This document shows, piece by piece, positions 11,449-22,601 of a stretch of DNA of 64,000 bases; position 1 is the stretch's first letter; the number at the start of each line of letters is the position of its first letter. The stretch is from Chaenocephalus aceratus (taxonomy: Eukaryota; Chordata; Actinopteri; Perciformes; Channichthyidae), in assembly GCA_023974075.1 (NCBI GenBank), contig CM043793.1, forward strand, positions 8,054,788 to 8,118,787. The letters run 5' to 3'. Both the position numbers and the translations under genes were made by a program. The notes beneath the pieces are model-generated. The model saw only the letters and a list, made by a program, of their open reading frames with translations. It searched no databases and was not told the DNA's origin.

Positions 11449-11930
11449 AACGGAGCGTCCCACACTACAGCTTCAAAAAAAGCTTGGAGCTGGGCGTGTC
11501 TGGAGCTTGGGGATTTTATTCAAGCAACGCGACCAACAACCAATCACATGAATCTCCCGCCCCCGACATACAAAGCAAAAACCCCCGAGGATTTTATGGG
11601 AGCAATATATATATATATATATAAACTCCCCGAACAGGCGAAAACCTACCAGTTTCACCCACTGTCTCTGCCACCTCCCTCCATGCCTGGTTCCTCCGGT
11701 TTGTATCCCGGTAGGTGAAGAGGGTCTGGTCATACAAAACCGGGTGATTTGCTACAGCTGTCAGATTTCCGAAACGGGATTTGATTGGCTGGCGCTGGCT
11801 ACTCCGCGTCTCCGGCCGGCTATGCTACCCCACAATTCAGTTCGGCGAAAAAGCGAGGCAACGTGACGTCACCCCATTCAAATTGAATGGGAAGATTGAA
11901 GCTGTCGACGCTGTAGTGTGGGGGCCGTAA
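11449..11930. mobile_element. MITE with CACACTACAGC / GCTGTAGTGTG termini
   Basis: Left CCCACACTACAGC and right GCTGTAGTGTGGGGGC are inverted. It contains a (TA)10 tract at 11606-11625. Confidence 0.55.
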
Positions 11931-12029
11931 CAGTTATGTAGTTCAGTATTACCACTGTTTGGTTACAGGCTACTAACCCAGATTGCATAACTTGACTAAA
12001 ACTAATCTATGTTTATGTATGTTCATTCT

Positions 12030-12062
12030 TTCCAGATTTGCATTTTGAGTTTCTCTCCCACC

Positions 12063-12143
<81 letters not shown>

Positions 12144-12243
12144 TGCCTGAAACACCTCCATTGTAGTCCTTCCAGTAGAGTCCCAGGAGAGGCACACAAA
12201 ACTATTATGGAACATGAACAGGAGCATGATAGGGCCCCTTTAA
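12030..12243 (+). mobile_element. TTAA MITE family 1 fragment with C homopolymer
   Basis: Shares GAGTTTCTCTCCCA and CTGCCTGAA with the 2018 copy and ends ATAGGGCCCCTTTAA. The homopolymer occupies the site of a CTCCCCCTGCCTG stretch in the relative. Confidence 0.6.
12064..12143 (+). repeat. 80-base C homopolymer
   Basis: Uninterrupted C from 12064 to 12143. Poly-Pro and poly-Gly open frames over it are artefacts. The true length is uncertain in any assembly. Confidence 0.9.
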
Positions 12244-12479
12244 TCATAACATAACTAATGAATTCTGCCGACAAAAAGAAAGGCTTAATCGAGGTACTTC
12301 GAGGTAATTAATTACAGAATGGATGTAAGGTGTAGGAAACGCAGGTTAATTGAGTTTATCATATGTATTTGCCACTGTACTATATCAACCTTCCCTCCAC
12401 AGAGTTATCTCAGTACTACATCTTTATGGTCAAAGTCTGAGCTTGTTACGTGAGACTGCCGTAGATGTAGCTCTCATTT

Positions 12480-12657
12480 GTGTAACTAAACTGCTACAGG
12501 AGCACACCACACACTCTCTGAACTTTAGTCCTGTTCAGTGCCCACACCCCCCGAGCCGCAGTATCTCACAGAGCTGGAGAACAGTCGGCCATCCGTTTGC
12601 TTTGAAGGAGGAACGCACAAACAAGCTCGTGAACTTTGTTGACCGGGACGCTCTCGG
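12480..12657 (+). other. Possible 5' noncoding exon for UGT copy A
   Basis: A non-repetitive stretch of higher GC content ending in GCTCTCG/GTAAGTG, a near-perfect 5' splice site on the UGT strand, 3.2 kb upstream of the copy A acceptor. No start-codon role is needed. Nothing but position, strand and donor quality supports it. Confidence 0.2.
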
Positions 12658-13294
12658 TAAGTGTTTGGGGCTAGAATAGGTATATTACTTTTTGCCAATG
12701 ATTTCAGTACGTTTTCATTCGTGTGTAGCATGGTGTGAGTATTACTGTGATGTAATGTGCTTGCAAAGAATATGCACCTAAACCCTGATGAATGCTACGG
12801 TCAGGTACAAAGACTTCCAGATGTTTTCTATTGACAGCACTTTTAGAATGCTTTGAAAAACATACCTTGCACTATAGTATTTTAAGGTTTAGCTTATAAA
12901 CCATGAAAGAAAATCTAAGTTTATAGTTATAGATGAGCACAGTCGAAGCAACGGGAAAGCACAATGAGACCCAGATTCAAATAACTTAGTGTTCTTAGTA
13001 CTTGTATTTAAAACATATGCCTATCAGCTCTTGCAATTGTCTCACATTTCCTGTTGGCAGTAATGTCAGAGTCAGTTTCTTTCCTTATGCAGAGCACGTA
13101 CGGTACTTTTTTATTTATAACAAGTCGTATTGGGCCTTTAAATGAATTGCTCTAAACTCTCCGTTCTTCAATAGTAATGAAAAGTTGTATTGTTGCTATA
13201 AAGAGCACACATCATAAAGTGTAAGCCTTTACTCATATATCATTTTGTATTTTTATAATCAAATGTACCATATTTATATGCCATTATTATTATT

Positions 13295-13345
13295 TGTTTT
13301 TATTACATTTATTATTATTATTACTATTATTATTATTTTTTATTA

Positions 13346-13385
<40 letters not shown>
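13295..13385 (+). repeat. (ATT)n microsatellite
   Basis: Interrupted ATT tract, with a TAG variant at its end; a poly-Asn frame on the minus strand is an artefact. Confidence 0.9.
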
Positions 13386-13386
<1 letters not shown>

Positions 13387-14326
13387 GTAGTACATAAGTA
13401 TGGTCTTTGAGACAAATGAAACTGAAAAAAAATAATTACATAATAAGATAAACCTAACAGTTGTGCTTCTTTGCAACATAATGCAATAAGCTTGATTGAC
13501 ATGTGTCCTTGTAAGTACAAAAGGCAGCTGCTTTTATATACCGTTCCTTCCTAGTTTGAAACCTATTATTACTGAAACACAAAGCTGTGAAACCTGAGAG
13601 AGAGAACATTTACCACATCAAAACAGCTTTTGTAAAACTCCTGGGAATAAGCGGCAGTGAGTGGGGGGGGGGGGGCTGTTGCTCCACGGCAGGGCTCAGG
13701 AGGTGAACTGGGACCTCTCCAAGTACCAGTCCACACTCCATAACTGAACTGTTAGTGTTGTTGATCCTCAGAGCTGGAAAAGGTTGCCGTTGTGTCAATA
13801 ATCATGTTTACTGGAGCTGGCAAGACTTAGAATGCAGTTGGCTTTTAGCTTAATCAATTAAAATAAAAATTAGAAATTGATGATTGAAAATAAATAAGTG
13901 GTTAAGCATTTGCATATTCATTTGCAGAGGGGCAAGGTTGCTGCTGCCCCTGCCTGCGAAGGTCCGTGTGATCCTGTGTGGACAATGGTGATAAACACAT
14001 GCCACCTGTGCATTCGTGGACTCATCCACGTATCTTTGTTAATATAATAAAATGACTATAACTTTATTTTCCAACCCTATATTATGCTTGTTTTTTCATG
14101 CAGGTGTGAATTCAGATACTTTCTGATATTTTCCACTAATACAAATGTAACTAATCAGATGTACAGCCTTGAAGAAAGCATGTGCTATATGACAGATTTT
14201 AAAAACGATTTCCTACATTTTACAGGGGTAATTGAAAACTTATTTTTACACAACAAGACATTTATGTTGTAATCTTTGACCAGTTTTGTATCAAAATCTT
14301 ATAATTGAATGCCCCTTTGACTAAAT

Positions 14327-15360
14327 CAGGGGTGGGGAACCTCCGGCCCCCGGGCCGTATACGGCCCGCGAGACCATTTGGTATGGCCCTCGAGGTCATT
14401 TATAAACACACGCAAAAAAGAAAAAAATTAAGAAATCTAGACCGCAAAATAATTAAACAAGCGAGTACTTGTTTTTCCTGGCAAAGGTCATGGTCCTTGA
14501 ACACAACACGAGCCTAAAGTGTCATCACGTGTTATATGTCTCGTCTGACAGGGGTGCAGTTCTGACGGAGAGCACCAGAACGCTGCTCCGGGACTTTACA
14601 AATTGCAGCACACATAAGGAGCCGTACACATGTCGCAGTTTTTGCGTGGCTGTGTCTTTAGTTGAAAGCCCAGTGGCGATCTTCATCTGTCATACTGATC
14701 ATACAGTCAATAACTTTGTTGTTATTAGCATCTGGTTAGCTAGCTATGCTAACGAATATAAGAAGCTTTTTCTCCAACCAGTGAGGTAAAGGCACATCTT
14801 TATATGATCATTATAGTTATACAAATAAAACCAGGTATAAAATACTATATGACAGTAAAAAACAAGTTGTTATTAATAAACAACAATACAGTTTAAAAGG
14901 AGAGTGATTTGGAAAATATTCATAAAGAAAAAGTAAATCTGCTTACAGTTCTGTTTCATATGGGTGTTGAGATGTATCCATAGATCTCTTCATTTTGCTC
15001 TCAAAGTGCAACAGATTGATGCTTTCAACTTCCCGGAGCATGCCCCCCCGGACCCCCCTAGAGGAGGTTAGGTCCCCCCCCACACTTAAATCATGTTCAC
15101 ATGGATAGAAAACTAAATACATTTGCACACATCTTGTGTCCATATATTTCTGTTTGGTGGTCATGCCACAACCGTGCACGTGCATGCGAGTCATGGTAAG
15201 TTATCTGGATTAAGAGATTGCTTTTTCTTTGCAAAGCATGAAAGAAAGGCCAAATTAATGGGCTGTGATTTTTAAGCAGAGGTCAATAATTTGTACGGCC
15301 CTCGGAGGATGTTGAACAAATTGAAATGGCCCTTGAGAGGAAAAAGGTTCCCCACCCCTG
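14327..15360 (+). mobile_element. hAT-type non-autonomous element, 1034 bp, perfect TSD
   Basis: Starts CAGGGGTGGGGAACCTCCGG and ends GGTTCCCCACCCCTG. The exact 8-bp target duplication GACTAAAT lies at 14319-14326 and 15361-15368. Subterminal blocks TACGGCCC and GGCCCTCG are inverted at both ends. The short internal frame at 14469-14789 shows no recognisable transposase domain. Confidence 0.85.
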
Positions 15361-15908
15361 GACTAAATCATCAGAGCCTTTGATTGTCAAACAAACACAA
15401 GAACAAGGTGCCCTTTTGCAAACTGAAATGTCCCAACAATTAGTTGTAAATAACTGAGGTTAAAAAAAACTGTACACACACATATGCCACATTTACAGTA
15501 ATTATCTTGTTATTTTTGAAGTTTCTCTGAATTATAGCTAAAATAACCAAATCAATTGAGCCTGTTGTCTGGAAGCTCACTCACAACTCCTACATTGCTT
15601 AGCAGTTTTGATGATGACACTGCTTGAAGTCTCTTAACGATCCTTAACCTTGTAACAAATATTGTATCTTTATCTAACCAATATCTTATATACAGTTTTA
15701 GTTCATCATTAGGTTCAGAGCCTCTGTAAAAGGTAAGTCGTGTCCTCTTATAAACCACTAGCCATAGTTCGCAAATTAGCTCAGAAACCAGATTTATGTT
15801 CAATTATTTGTTAAGCTGAAGCATAAGTTGGATATTCAGAAATGAAAAGCCTTTTGAAATCTGGAAGATCTAACATTATCACATCTCTTGTCAGATTTTC
15901 TTTCAGAG

Positions 15909-17489
15909 ATGTACCGACCAATCTTGACGGCACTTGCAGTGCTGCTCTGCTCTTCACCCTTGGTCAATTCAGGGAAAATCTTGGTTGTCCCTGTGGATGG
16001 AAGCCATTGGATCAACATGAAAGTCCTCGTCGAAGAGCTTCACTCCAGAGGTCACGACATCACAGTTATACGGCCATCAGACAGCTGGTACATCAAGACA
16101 GAGTCCCCTTACTACAAGTCCATCACAATCAATTCTGCTGCTGGCTTTGATGAGGAAAGCTTTGGGATATTTGTAACCAAAATGCTGACCATGCGTCGGG
16201 ATGGTGCTTCACTTTGGGCGCGTTTATCCCTGGAGTATGAACTGGTGGAAAAGTTCTATCAGATGCACAAGCAAATGATTGCAATGGTAGGGGAGATGTT
16301 TGAGAACACCCAACTGATGCAGAGCCTGAATGATGCCAAGTATGAATTAGTTCTGACAGACCCTGCGATCGGTGCAGGGGTGCTTATTGGTCACCGTTTG
16401 GGTCTTCCACTTGTCCTCAATGTGAGGTGGACTGTTCAGGGTGAGGCACATCATGCAATTGCACCTTCCCCATTTTCATATGTCCCAATACCAGGGGCAG
16501 AGCTGACTGACAAGATGAATTTCCTCCAGCGGGTTAAGAACTTAACATACTTTTTCTTTACTTGTTTTCAAACTTGGTATGTAACAGATTCCAACTACAA
16601 ACCATTTGTCCATCGTTACTTTGGAAATGATGTTCATTACATGGAGCTTTTTCAGGCAGCAGACATCTGGCTAATGAGGAACGATTTTACCTTTGAGTTC
16701 CCAAGACCCACAATGCCAAACATTGTCTACATGTCAGGATTTCAGTGCAAACCCTCCAAGCCCCTGTCTGAAGAATTAGAAGACTTTGTCCAGAGCTCTG
16801 GTGAACATGGTGTTATCGTTATGACTTTGGGAACCCTGGTAGCAGCACTTCCTGAGGACATTACTGAGGACATTGCTGCTGCTTTTGCCCAACTTCCTCA
16901 GAAGGTGATCTGGAGGCACAAAGGCAAAAGACCATCAACCCTCGGCAACAACACCTTACTGTTGGACTGGCTGCCTCAAAACGACCTCCTGGGTCACCCC
17001 AAGACCAAATTGTTTGTGGCCCACGGAGGCACCAATGGAATCCAGGAGGCCATCTACCACGGTGTACCCCTTGTGGGCCTGCCCCTCATGTTTGACCAGC
17101 CTGACAACTTCTTCAGGATGAAAGCAAGAGGTGTGGCCCAAGTCCTGGACATTGCAACTGTGAACAAAGACAACTTCCTGGAGGCGCTGAAGGAGGTACT
17201 CTATGACCCAACCTACAGGGAGAAGATGAGGGTGCTGTCTAACCTGCACAGAGACCAGCCCATGAAACCACTGGACAAGGCCATGTTCTGGATCGAGTTT
17301 GTGATGAGGAACAAGGGAGCAGCACATCTTAGGACAGAGTCTTACAAGATGTCCAAGATCCAGTACCACTCGATCGATGTGGTGGCCTTTTTGCTTGCAG
17401 TCGTGTTTCTAGTTTTTGCCGTTTTTATTTATGCAATTAAGGTTTTGTGGCAAATATTTGTTTCCAGAAACAAAGTCAAAAAGGAATGA
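15909..17489 (+). CDS. UDP-glucuronosyltransferase, copy A (fish UGT5-type, single coding exon), intact
   Basis: A 526-residue ER-lumenal type I membrane enzyme that transfers glucuronic acid from UDP-glucuronate to small lipophilic substrates. The start is set at ATG 15909: it follows the 3' splice site TTTCTTTCAG/AG by 2 nt and opens a signal peptide (MYRPILTALAVLLCSSPLVN). The in-frame ATG at 15888 lies upstream of that acceptor. Seen: DGSHWINM with the likely catalytic His33, YELVLTDP with Asp151, the C-terminal UDP-sugar signature LFVAHGGTNGIQEAIYHG followed by GLPLMFDQPDN (residues about 365-400), WLPQNDLLGHP, a C-terminal membrane anchor (about 493-515) and a KVKKE tail fitting the KxKxx ER-retrieval pattern. 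The whole coding sequence in one exon behind a 5'UTR intron is the UGT5 arrangement of teleosts. It is nested antisense in an sh2d3c intron. Its 3' half is nearly identical to copy B. Confidence 0.92.
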   Translation: MYRPILTALAVLLCSSPLVNSGKILVVPVDGSHWINMKVLVEELHSRGHDITVIRPSDSWYIKTESPYYKSITINSAAGFDEESFGIFVTKMLTMRRDGASLWARLSLEYELVEKFYQMHKQMIAMVGEMFENTQLMQSLNDAKYELVLTDPAIGAGVLIGHRLGLPLVLNVRWTVQGEAHHAIAPSPFSYVPIPGAELTDKMNFLQRVKNLTYFFFTCFQTWYVTDSNYKPFVHRYFGNDVHYMELFQAADIWLMRNDFTFEFPRPTMPNIVYMSGFQCKPSKPLSEELEDFVQSSGEHGVIVMTLGTLVAALPEDITEDIAAAFAQLPQKVIWRHKGKRPSTLGNNTLLLDWLPQNDLLGHPKTKLFVAHGGTNGIQEAIYHGVPLVGLPLMFDQPDNFFRMKARGVAQVLDIATVNKDNFLEALKEVLYDPTYREKMRVLSNLHRDQPMKPLDKAMFWIEFVMRNKGAAHLRTESYKMSKIQYHSIDVVAFLLAVVFLVFAVFIYAIKVLWQIFVSRNKVKKE

Positions 17490-18000
17490 TTAATGTTCTG
17501 CAGGATGTTTGTCCGACAATATTTCTTTGTCCTGATTTTTTTAATTTTATTTGGGAAGTTTGTTTTTCAGTGTTTAGTACTAGAAGTCTAAGCTGAATTA
17601 TGCCAAAGAAGTTTTGTTTACGTGATTTTTTCGTTCATTTTTTTAATTCAATTAAATGATACAAGACTATATTTATAAAAACGTTCATATTTGTTTGTCT
17701 ATCATCTGTGGCTGGGCAATGATTTAATATTCCTCATGAGTTTTAGTAATGAGCCAATGTTTTAATGTAAATTGTTGAAATCAATTTATATTTTCAAAAT
17801 CATGATTTCAGGCTGTAAATAAAAACTGGCAACATTTTTTATTGAATTTCTATTTTACACATATTACAGGTTTGGTCCAATGTATTGCACAGCAAGTGAA
17901 ATATAACTTTACAAAGGATTAGTTATTTATATGTACTTTTCCTTACTTACAAGGACTTTAATAAATTAATCATCACACGCCACCACTCTGGAAATATATA
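17490..18000 (+). other. 3' UTR and downstream flank of UGT copy A
   Basis: AT-rich, without open frames. An AATAAA at 17818-17823 is a plausible polyadenylation signal about 330 nt after the stop. Confidence 0.4.
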
Positions 18001-19060
18001 TATTGAAATAAATGACATCCTAGCTTCTTCCTCGTTTGTAGGAAACTCCCCCAGAAAACAGAGTAGATGTCATTTCCTGTATTCTGGTGCATTTTGACAG
18101 GTGGTTTTATACTTTTATGTGGCTATAGCATGAGGAAAATGATGGGTACATTTTATAATTTCATCCACTAGTAAAGCAACATTTGATTATTAATTCAGAG
18201 TTGTCTTTGATAAAAAACACTCATTATTTATTTAAAATGAGTAGTATTCGACATGGTCAAAGTCGGGGGGTCTAAACATTATATGAGACTTGTCACCCTC
18301 ATATAATGGCTGCGACGCCCATGCATTATACACAGTCATGTATACATTTGACCATGTATATAAAGTATTCAAACATAATGAATCAAAATGTTAGATAGAA
18401 ATATATATTGCAAAAAACCACCACAATAAAAACGTTATTAAATGAATACCTTCTCAACAAAGTTTACACAAGAAGCTAATTATGTTGTAATCTTTGTCCC
18501 ATTTAGTATAAAAATCTTATAATTTGTTAGACTATTCCCTTTTAAAGTTGTCTTCTCTGCTTGAAAAAACTAACAAGGGATCAATGTTACAAAATAAGAT
18601 TCACTTTATTGATCCCAAATTGGGAATGTATTTCTTCACAGCAGCATGTTAAAAGGCATTGCACATCATGTGAAAATAAAAAGAGTAGAACATAAACAGT
18701 GGAAACCTCTTAGAGTGAACATATTTGTCTGTGTCAAATTGATCACTACAAGTGGGTGATTATTACAATTGACTTTCTATTCTTAATTTCCAGTGCATTT
18801 AAAATCTAACTGAAAAAATAATACACAATCATTTATAGCATTGATATGTACAGCTTCGCTCAATCCTGTATTGTCTCTTTGAAAAATCCGTACAGCTGTT
18901 TCAAAAGCTTTCACACTACCGTACAATTGAAATTCTGCGCTATGTATTTTTCAAATATACTACAATACTGCACAGTACTATATATAAATACAGCTCACTG
19001 TATTACTTTGGCGATAGCCTAAAAAGTATTGTACAAACACAGAAACATCAGTAGAGCTAC
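17900..19060. other. Intergenic stretch between the UGT copies, little structure
   Basis: AT-rich. Bases 18600-18660 contain CACTTTATTGATCCCAAATT, resembling a common fish retroelement 3' tail. No exon recognised. Confidence 0.4.
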
Positions 19061-19064
19061 TAAG

Positions 19065-19644
19065 GCCCCAGCCACACAAGGACGAAAACGGCCGTTTGCG
19101 TTACTGTTTAGTGTCATATAGACCGTTCGGCCACACGAGGACGACCGAATACGGCACTAAACGACTGAGGAAACGATAACGGGTCCCAAGGTGGATAGAA
19201 CGGCATACGCAACGCTCTGGGGGGTCAAACGGCTCCGTGTGTACGCCCTATCCGAACATTTTCAGATCACTGATAGTGATTGCGCAATAGCCCCGCCTCT
19301 CCCCACCTCTTCTGCTCACCTCTGCTTACCCCGCGCCATTGCTGAAGTGTTTCGCCACCAACAACAACAACAATGGCGGATCGCAGAGTTGCTATCGTGC
19401 TCCGGACGCTATTGACCATGCTACAGTTGTTTGTGCAACATCTACAGCAGATCCTCCATCAGCAAAACACACACTTCAAGTCAGATCATTCATCACCCTT
19501 AGCTATTTTAATTACCTCTCAAACTACCTAAACTAGTTATAAATATGTTTATTCTTAAACTATTGCGTGTGGACGGAAGCTTGTTTGCGATTGCGTTTGC
19601 GTTAATCCTATGCGTTTAGCCGTTTTCGTCCTCGTGTGGCTGGA
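19065..19644 (+). mobile_element. MITE with CCAGCCACACAAGGACG termini
   Basis: Left CCAGCCACACAAGGACGAAA and right TTTCGTCCTCGTGTGGCTGG are inverted repeats. The internal block ACGATAACGGGTCCCAAGG recurs at 36462, a second family member. Confidence 0.75.
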
Positions 19645-19740
19645 ATTGGTTTCAATGTGTCCCTTAAAATGTGTCAGGCGTTAAAATCAACTGACACATT
19701 TTATCAATGACTATCAAATGACTATCAAAAAAATACGGTA

Positions 19741-19912
19741 CATTTATTTTCTTCACTGTTCTTTTATTTTAACACAAATAAAAGTGTCTTACCAGATGAT
19801 GATGGAGACATTTAAGTCACATAAAATAAACAACTTAAACTCATCATTATGAATATTTTACGCATAATTAAACTATTAAATAATCAAAATAGTAAATCAA
19901 CATTTTCCTAAA
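19741..19912 (+). repeat. Duplicated flank segment, copy 1
   Basis: Closely resembles 21949-22258 (shared ATTTTCTTCACTGTTCT, GTGTCTTACCAGATGAT, TAATCAAAATAGTAAATC). Part of a segmental duplication between the UGT copies. Confidence 0.7.
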
Positions 19913-20534
19913 CTCCAGCCCCTAGTTATTATGGAATCACATGACAATTATTAATAAACATAAAATGGAGAGCCAATACAAAACATTTGTTTGTTAATAA
20001 CTATAATTCATATAAAGTCCACTGCACTATAGTGTCCATCTTCGGTGCTGACCCTTTGTGGGCGAATATGGGCAAATATTTTCCGTCTATGACGGATTTA
20101 TTTTAACAATGACGGAAAAATCTGAAAGCAGTCTGTCATTTTTGACAGATTAGAACAAACTCGGAACAGCACCAAAGCTTCCCCGCAGCGAGGCTCCGGT
20201 GGTATCCCGTATTATGAATGCCCGCCAAAAAGGAAATTATATCGTTTCCAAACCTAACTTTGACGTACAAATCATTGAAATGTCTGTGAGTTATTGCTTT
20301 ACGCTGTGCGCGCTCCCGCGAGGTGCAGTGGGCATGAATAACACGGCATAACACCGGAGTGTGCGTCCCCCCCCGCCCGTCAGAGGTGTGTACAGAGTAG
20401 ACCGACGGGTAATGATGAATTTTGACGAAAATCTTTAGGATCCGTCAAAATGACGGGCAGCGAAAAAGTCTAGCGCCACCTCTGAATAACACGAGTCCAT
20501 ATGTGTAAATGTGCTTGTGGCGCAAGAGGGGAAG

Positions 20535-20667
20535 CAGTGGCGGCGCCAGAGATTTTCTCTAGGGGGTGCTGTGGGGTAGCTTGACGTTTCATAGAGGGTG
20601 CTCAAACAGTAAGGGTTTCCCATTAATGCACCAGCGCTACAGTTGAATTTTCTACTGCAACACTCCC

Positions 20668-20703
<36 letters not shown>

Positions 20704-20708
20704 ACACA

Positions 20709-20757
<49 letters not shown>

Positions 20758-21110
20758 ACGCACACACACACACATTGTACCCGTGACTAATGAAGGCTCG
20801 GTAATCAGCTCACGGCATATAGGTGTAAGCAGGGGTAAAGTGCTATTTTTACAAGTGGGGAGTGGACCTCACCTCCTCTAGTAGGGCCTAATCATATCAC
20901 CTGTGTTGGCTTTATGTTTTTGGTCAAACATTTATTTGTTTCACATTTGCATTGATGTAATCAATACTTTTTCTGATTTAATTTAATAAAAATAATAATA
21001 ATTTTCGGGGGAAAAAAACCACATATTTATTGGGGGTGCTTAGGGGGTGCTTTGGCAATCCTGGGGGGTGCTTCAGCACCCCCTAGCTCCCCCCTGGCGC
21101 CGCCCCTATG
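20535..21110 (+). mobile_element. MITE with CAGTGGCGGCGCCAG terminus
   Basis: Left CAGTGGCGGCGCCAG with AGGGGGTGCT; right AGCACCCCCTAG with CTGGCGCCGCCCC inverted. The 6-bp direct repeat GGGAAG flanks both sides (20529-20534, 21111-21116). It contains a CA microsatellite at 20661-20774. Confidence 0.7.
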
Positions 21111-21120
21111 GGGAAGGGGG

Positions 21121-21483
21121 CTAGAGCTCATCATCAGCGATCCAGTTTGAGACCTCCTGAGTAAACTCTTCCAAAGCAGCTGCTTTGGGGTTGTACCATT
21201 CATCTTGATACATTTCCACCTCCTCAATGGACATTAAAGCTTGAACAGAATCATTGAACTCTTCCATTTCCTTGCGTAGTTGTATACATTCTATTTTTGA
21301 CTTAACCAGTTCCACATTGCAGAAATGTTCCATTAATTGTCTTATTTCATTTATTTTCCTTGTCAATGTACCCAATGTTGCACTCCTTGATGATTTCAGT
21401 CGCTTGAGCCTTTCCATATACACAGAGTCAATGTCACTTTCCAAGCTTGCAATTTGTTTTGCTTTTTGTTCAAGACAACACAT
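21121..21483 (-). pseudogene. Retroelement-like 120-aa coiled-coil ORF (possible BEL/Pao-type gag N terminus)
   Basis: Opens MCCLEQKAKQIASLES, continues with MERLKRLKSSRSATLGTLTR, KINEIRQLMEHF and VELVKSKIECIQLRKEM, and ends EEFTQEVSNWIADDEL. The heptad-like, Lys/Glu-rich pattern and the LKSSRSATLGTLTRKINEI block look like N-terminal domains of fish retroelement proteins (BEL/Pao-like), as far as I can recall. No protease, RT or integrase follows on either side. The MITE at 20535-21110 abuts its stop. It could also be a domesticated or lineage-specific short gene. Confidence 0.4.
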
Positions 21484-21948
21484 TTATTCCTTTTGAATTG
21501 TACTTAATTGTTTATGGACTTGCATTGTCTTGCTTTCATTTCCATTGCATTTGTTACTGTTTTCCGCGAGTTGAGATGTTTCCAACAGCTTTTCCGTCTT
21601 TGAACGCTCCACAGCAGTGACGCGCTACATACGTAATTAGAGGAGGAGCGATCGTTCGTTGCCTTCAGTCATTCAACACCGCTGTTCCCGGAAGCAGAAG
21701 CCATAGCAACAAAGGCGAGTGTTTGGCATACTGTTATGAGTTGAGTTCTTGGCTTCAAAACAAACATTTCCACGGACCGGCGCTCATTAAGCAAGGTTTT
21801 TTGACTAATAAAAAAGCAATCTTTCCCACTTCGTTTTTGCTCCTTTCTGTCCTTTGGTTTTGCGCCTGGCCAACGCGCTCACACATCACACAGAGATATT
21901 GTTTGTTTGTTTCGGTACATTTATGTCCATGTTATCCTTTACATGTAT

Positions 21949-22258
21949 TTTCTTCACTGTTCTCTCTTTTAACACAAATAAAAGTGTCTTACCAGATGAT
22001 AATGGAGACAGTTACGTCACATAAAATAAACCATTTAAACTAATAATTTCTCTGCAGTGCAGCTTCAAACCAAAATGAACACAGAGTATTGTCAGCACTG
22101 CAGGACTCTTTTGTACCAGCTGAGGCAATCACAGTGACAATCAGCTGTTTCGTTTAATGGCGTGTGCGGATCACAATTAATTGACAACCTATTCAATCCA
22201 TAACCAATATTCAATATGTTAGGCACAATTAAATAATCAAAATAGTAAATCAACATTT
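21949..22258 (+). repeat. Duplicated flank segment, copy 2, with an insertion
   Basis: Homologous to 19741-19912, but split by about 170 bp of unrelated sequence (about 22050-22220). Confidence 0.65.
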
Positions 22259-22601
22259 GGGCTCCTATAACTTTAACAATGTTCACTTTTGAGCTGTTAC
22301 ACTATATAAAATATTCATAGGTGGCACAAACCTTTCTAAAGCTAATGAAGTAGCTGAAATGGTGTTCTTTTTTTTATTCTCTTTTTTCAGTTGTTGGTTA
22401 GGTTCAGGGCACGTAGATCACGCAGACTACATGGGGCCTCATCTTGCGTGGGCCCCCGTCGACACTCGTAACACATAAAGAGGGCCTCATGAAACACCTT
22501 TGTGTGGGGACATAAGTTAGCCAGGGGCAGCCCTGGTTAGGTTGGTGCACTTGGTTGACCTCAGGAAACTGTTAACCTTGATTCTTGTATCTCTTTCAGT
22601 G

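Noticed and set aside
11973..12274. Poly-Pro and poly-Gly open frames
   Set aside because: Produced by the 80-C homopolymer.
16956..17369. Minus-strand frame of 137 aa opposite UGT copy A (and 23649-24005 opposite copy B)
   Set aside because: Shadow frame of the conserved UGT coding sequence, with no family similarity of its own.
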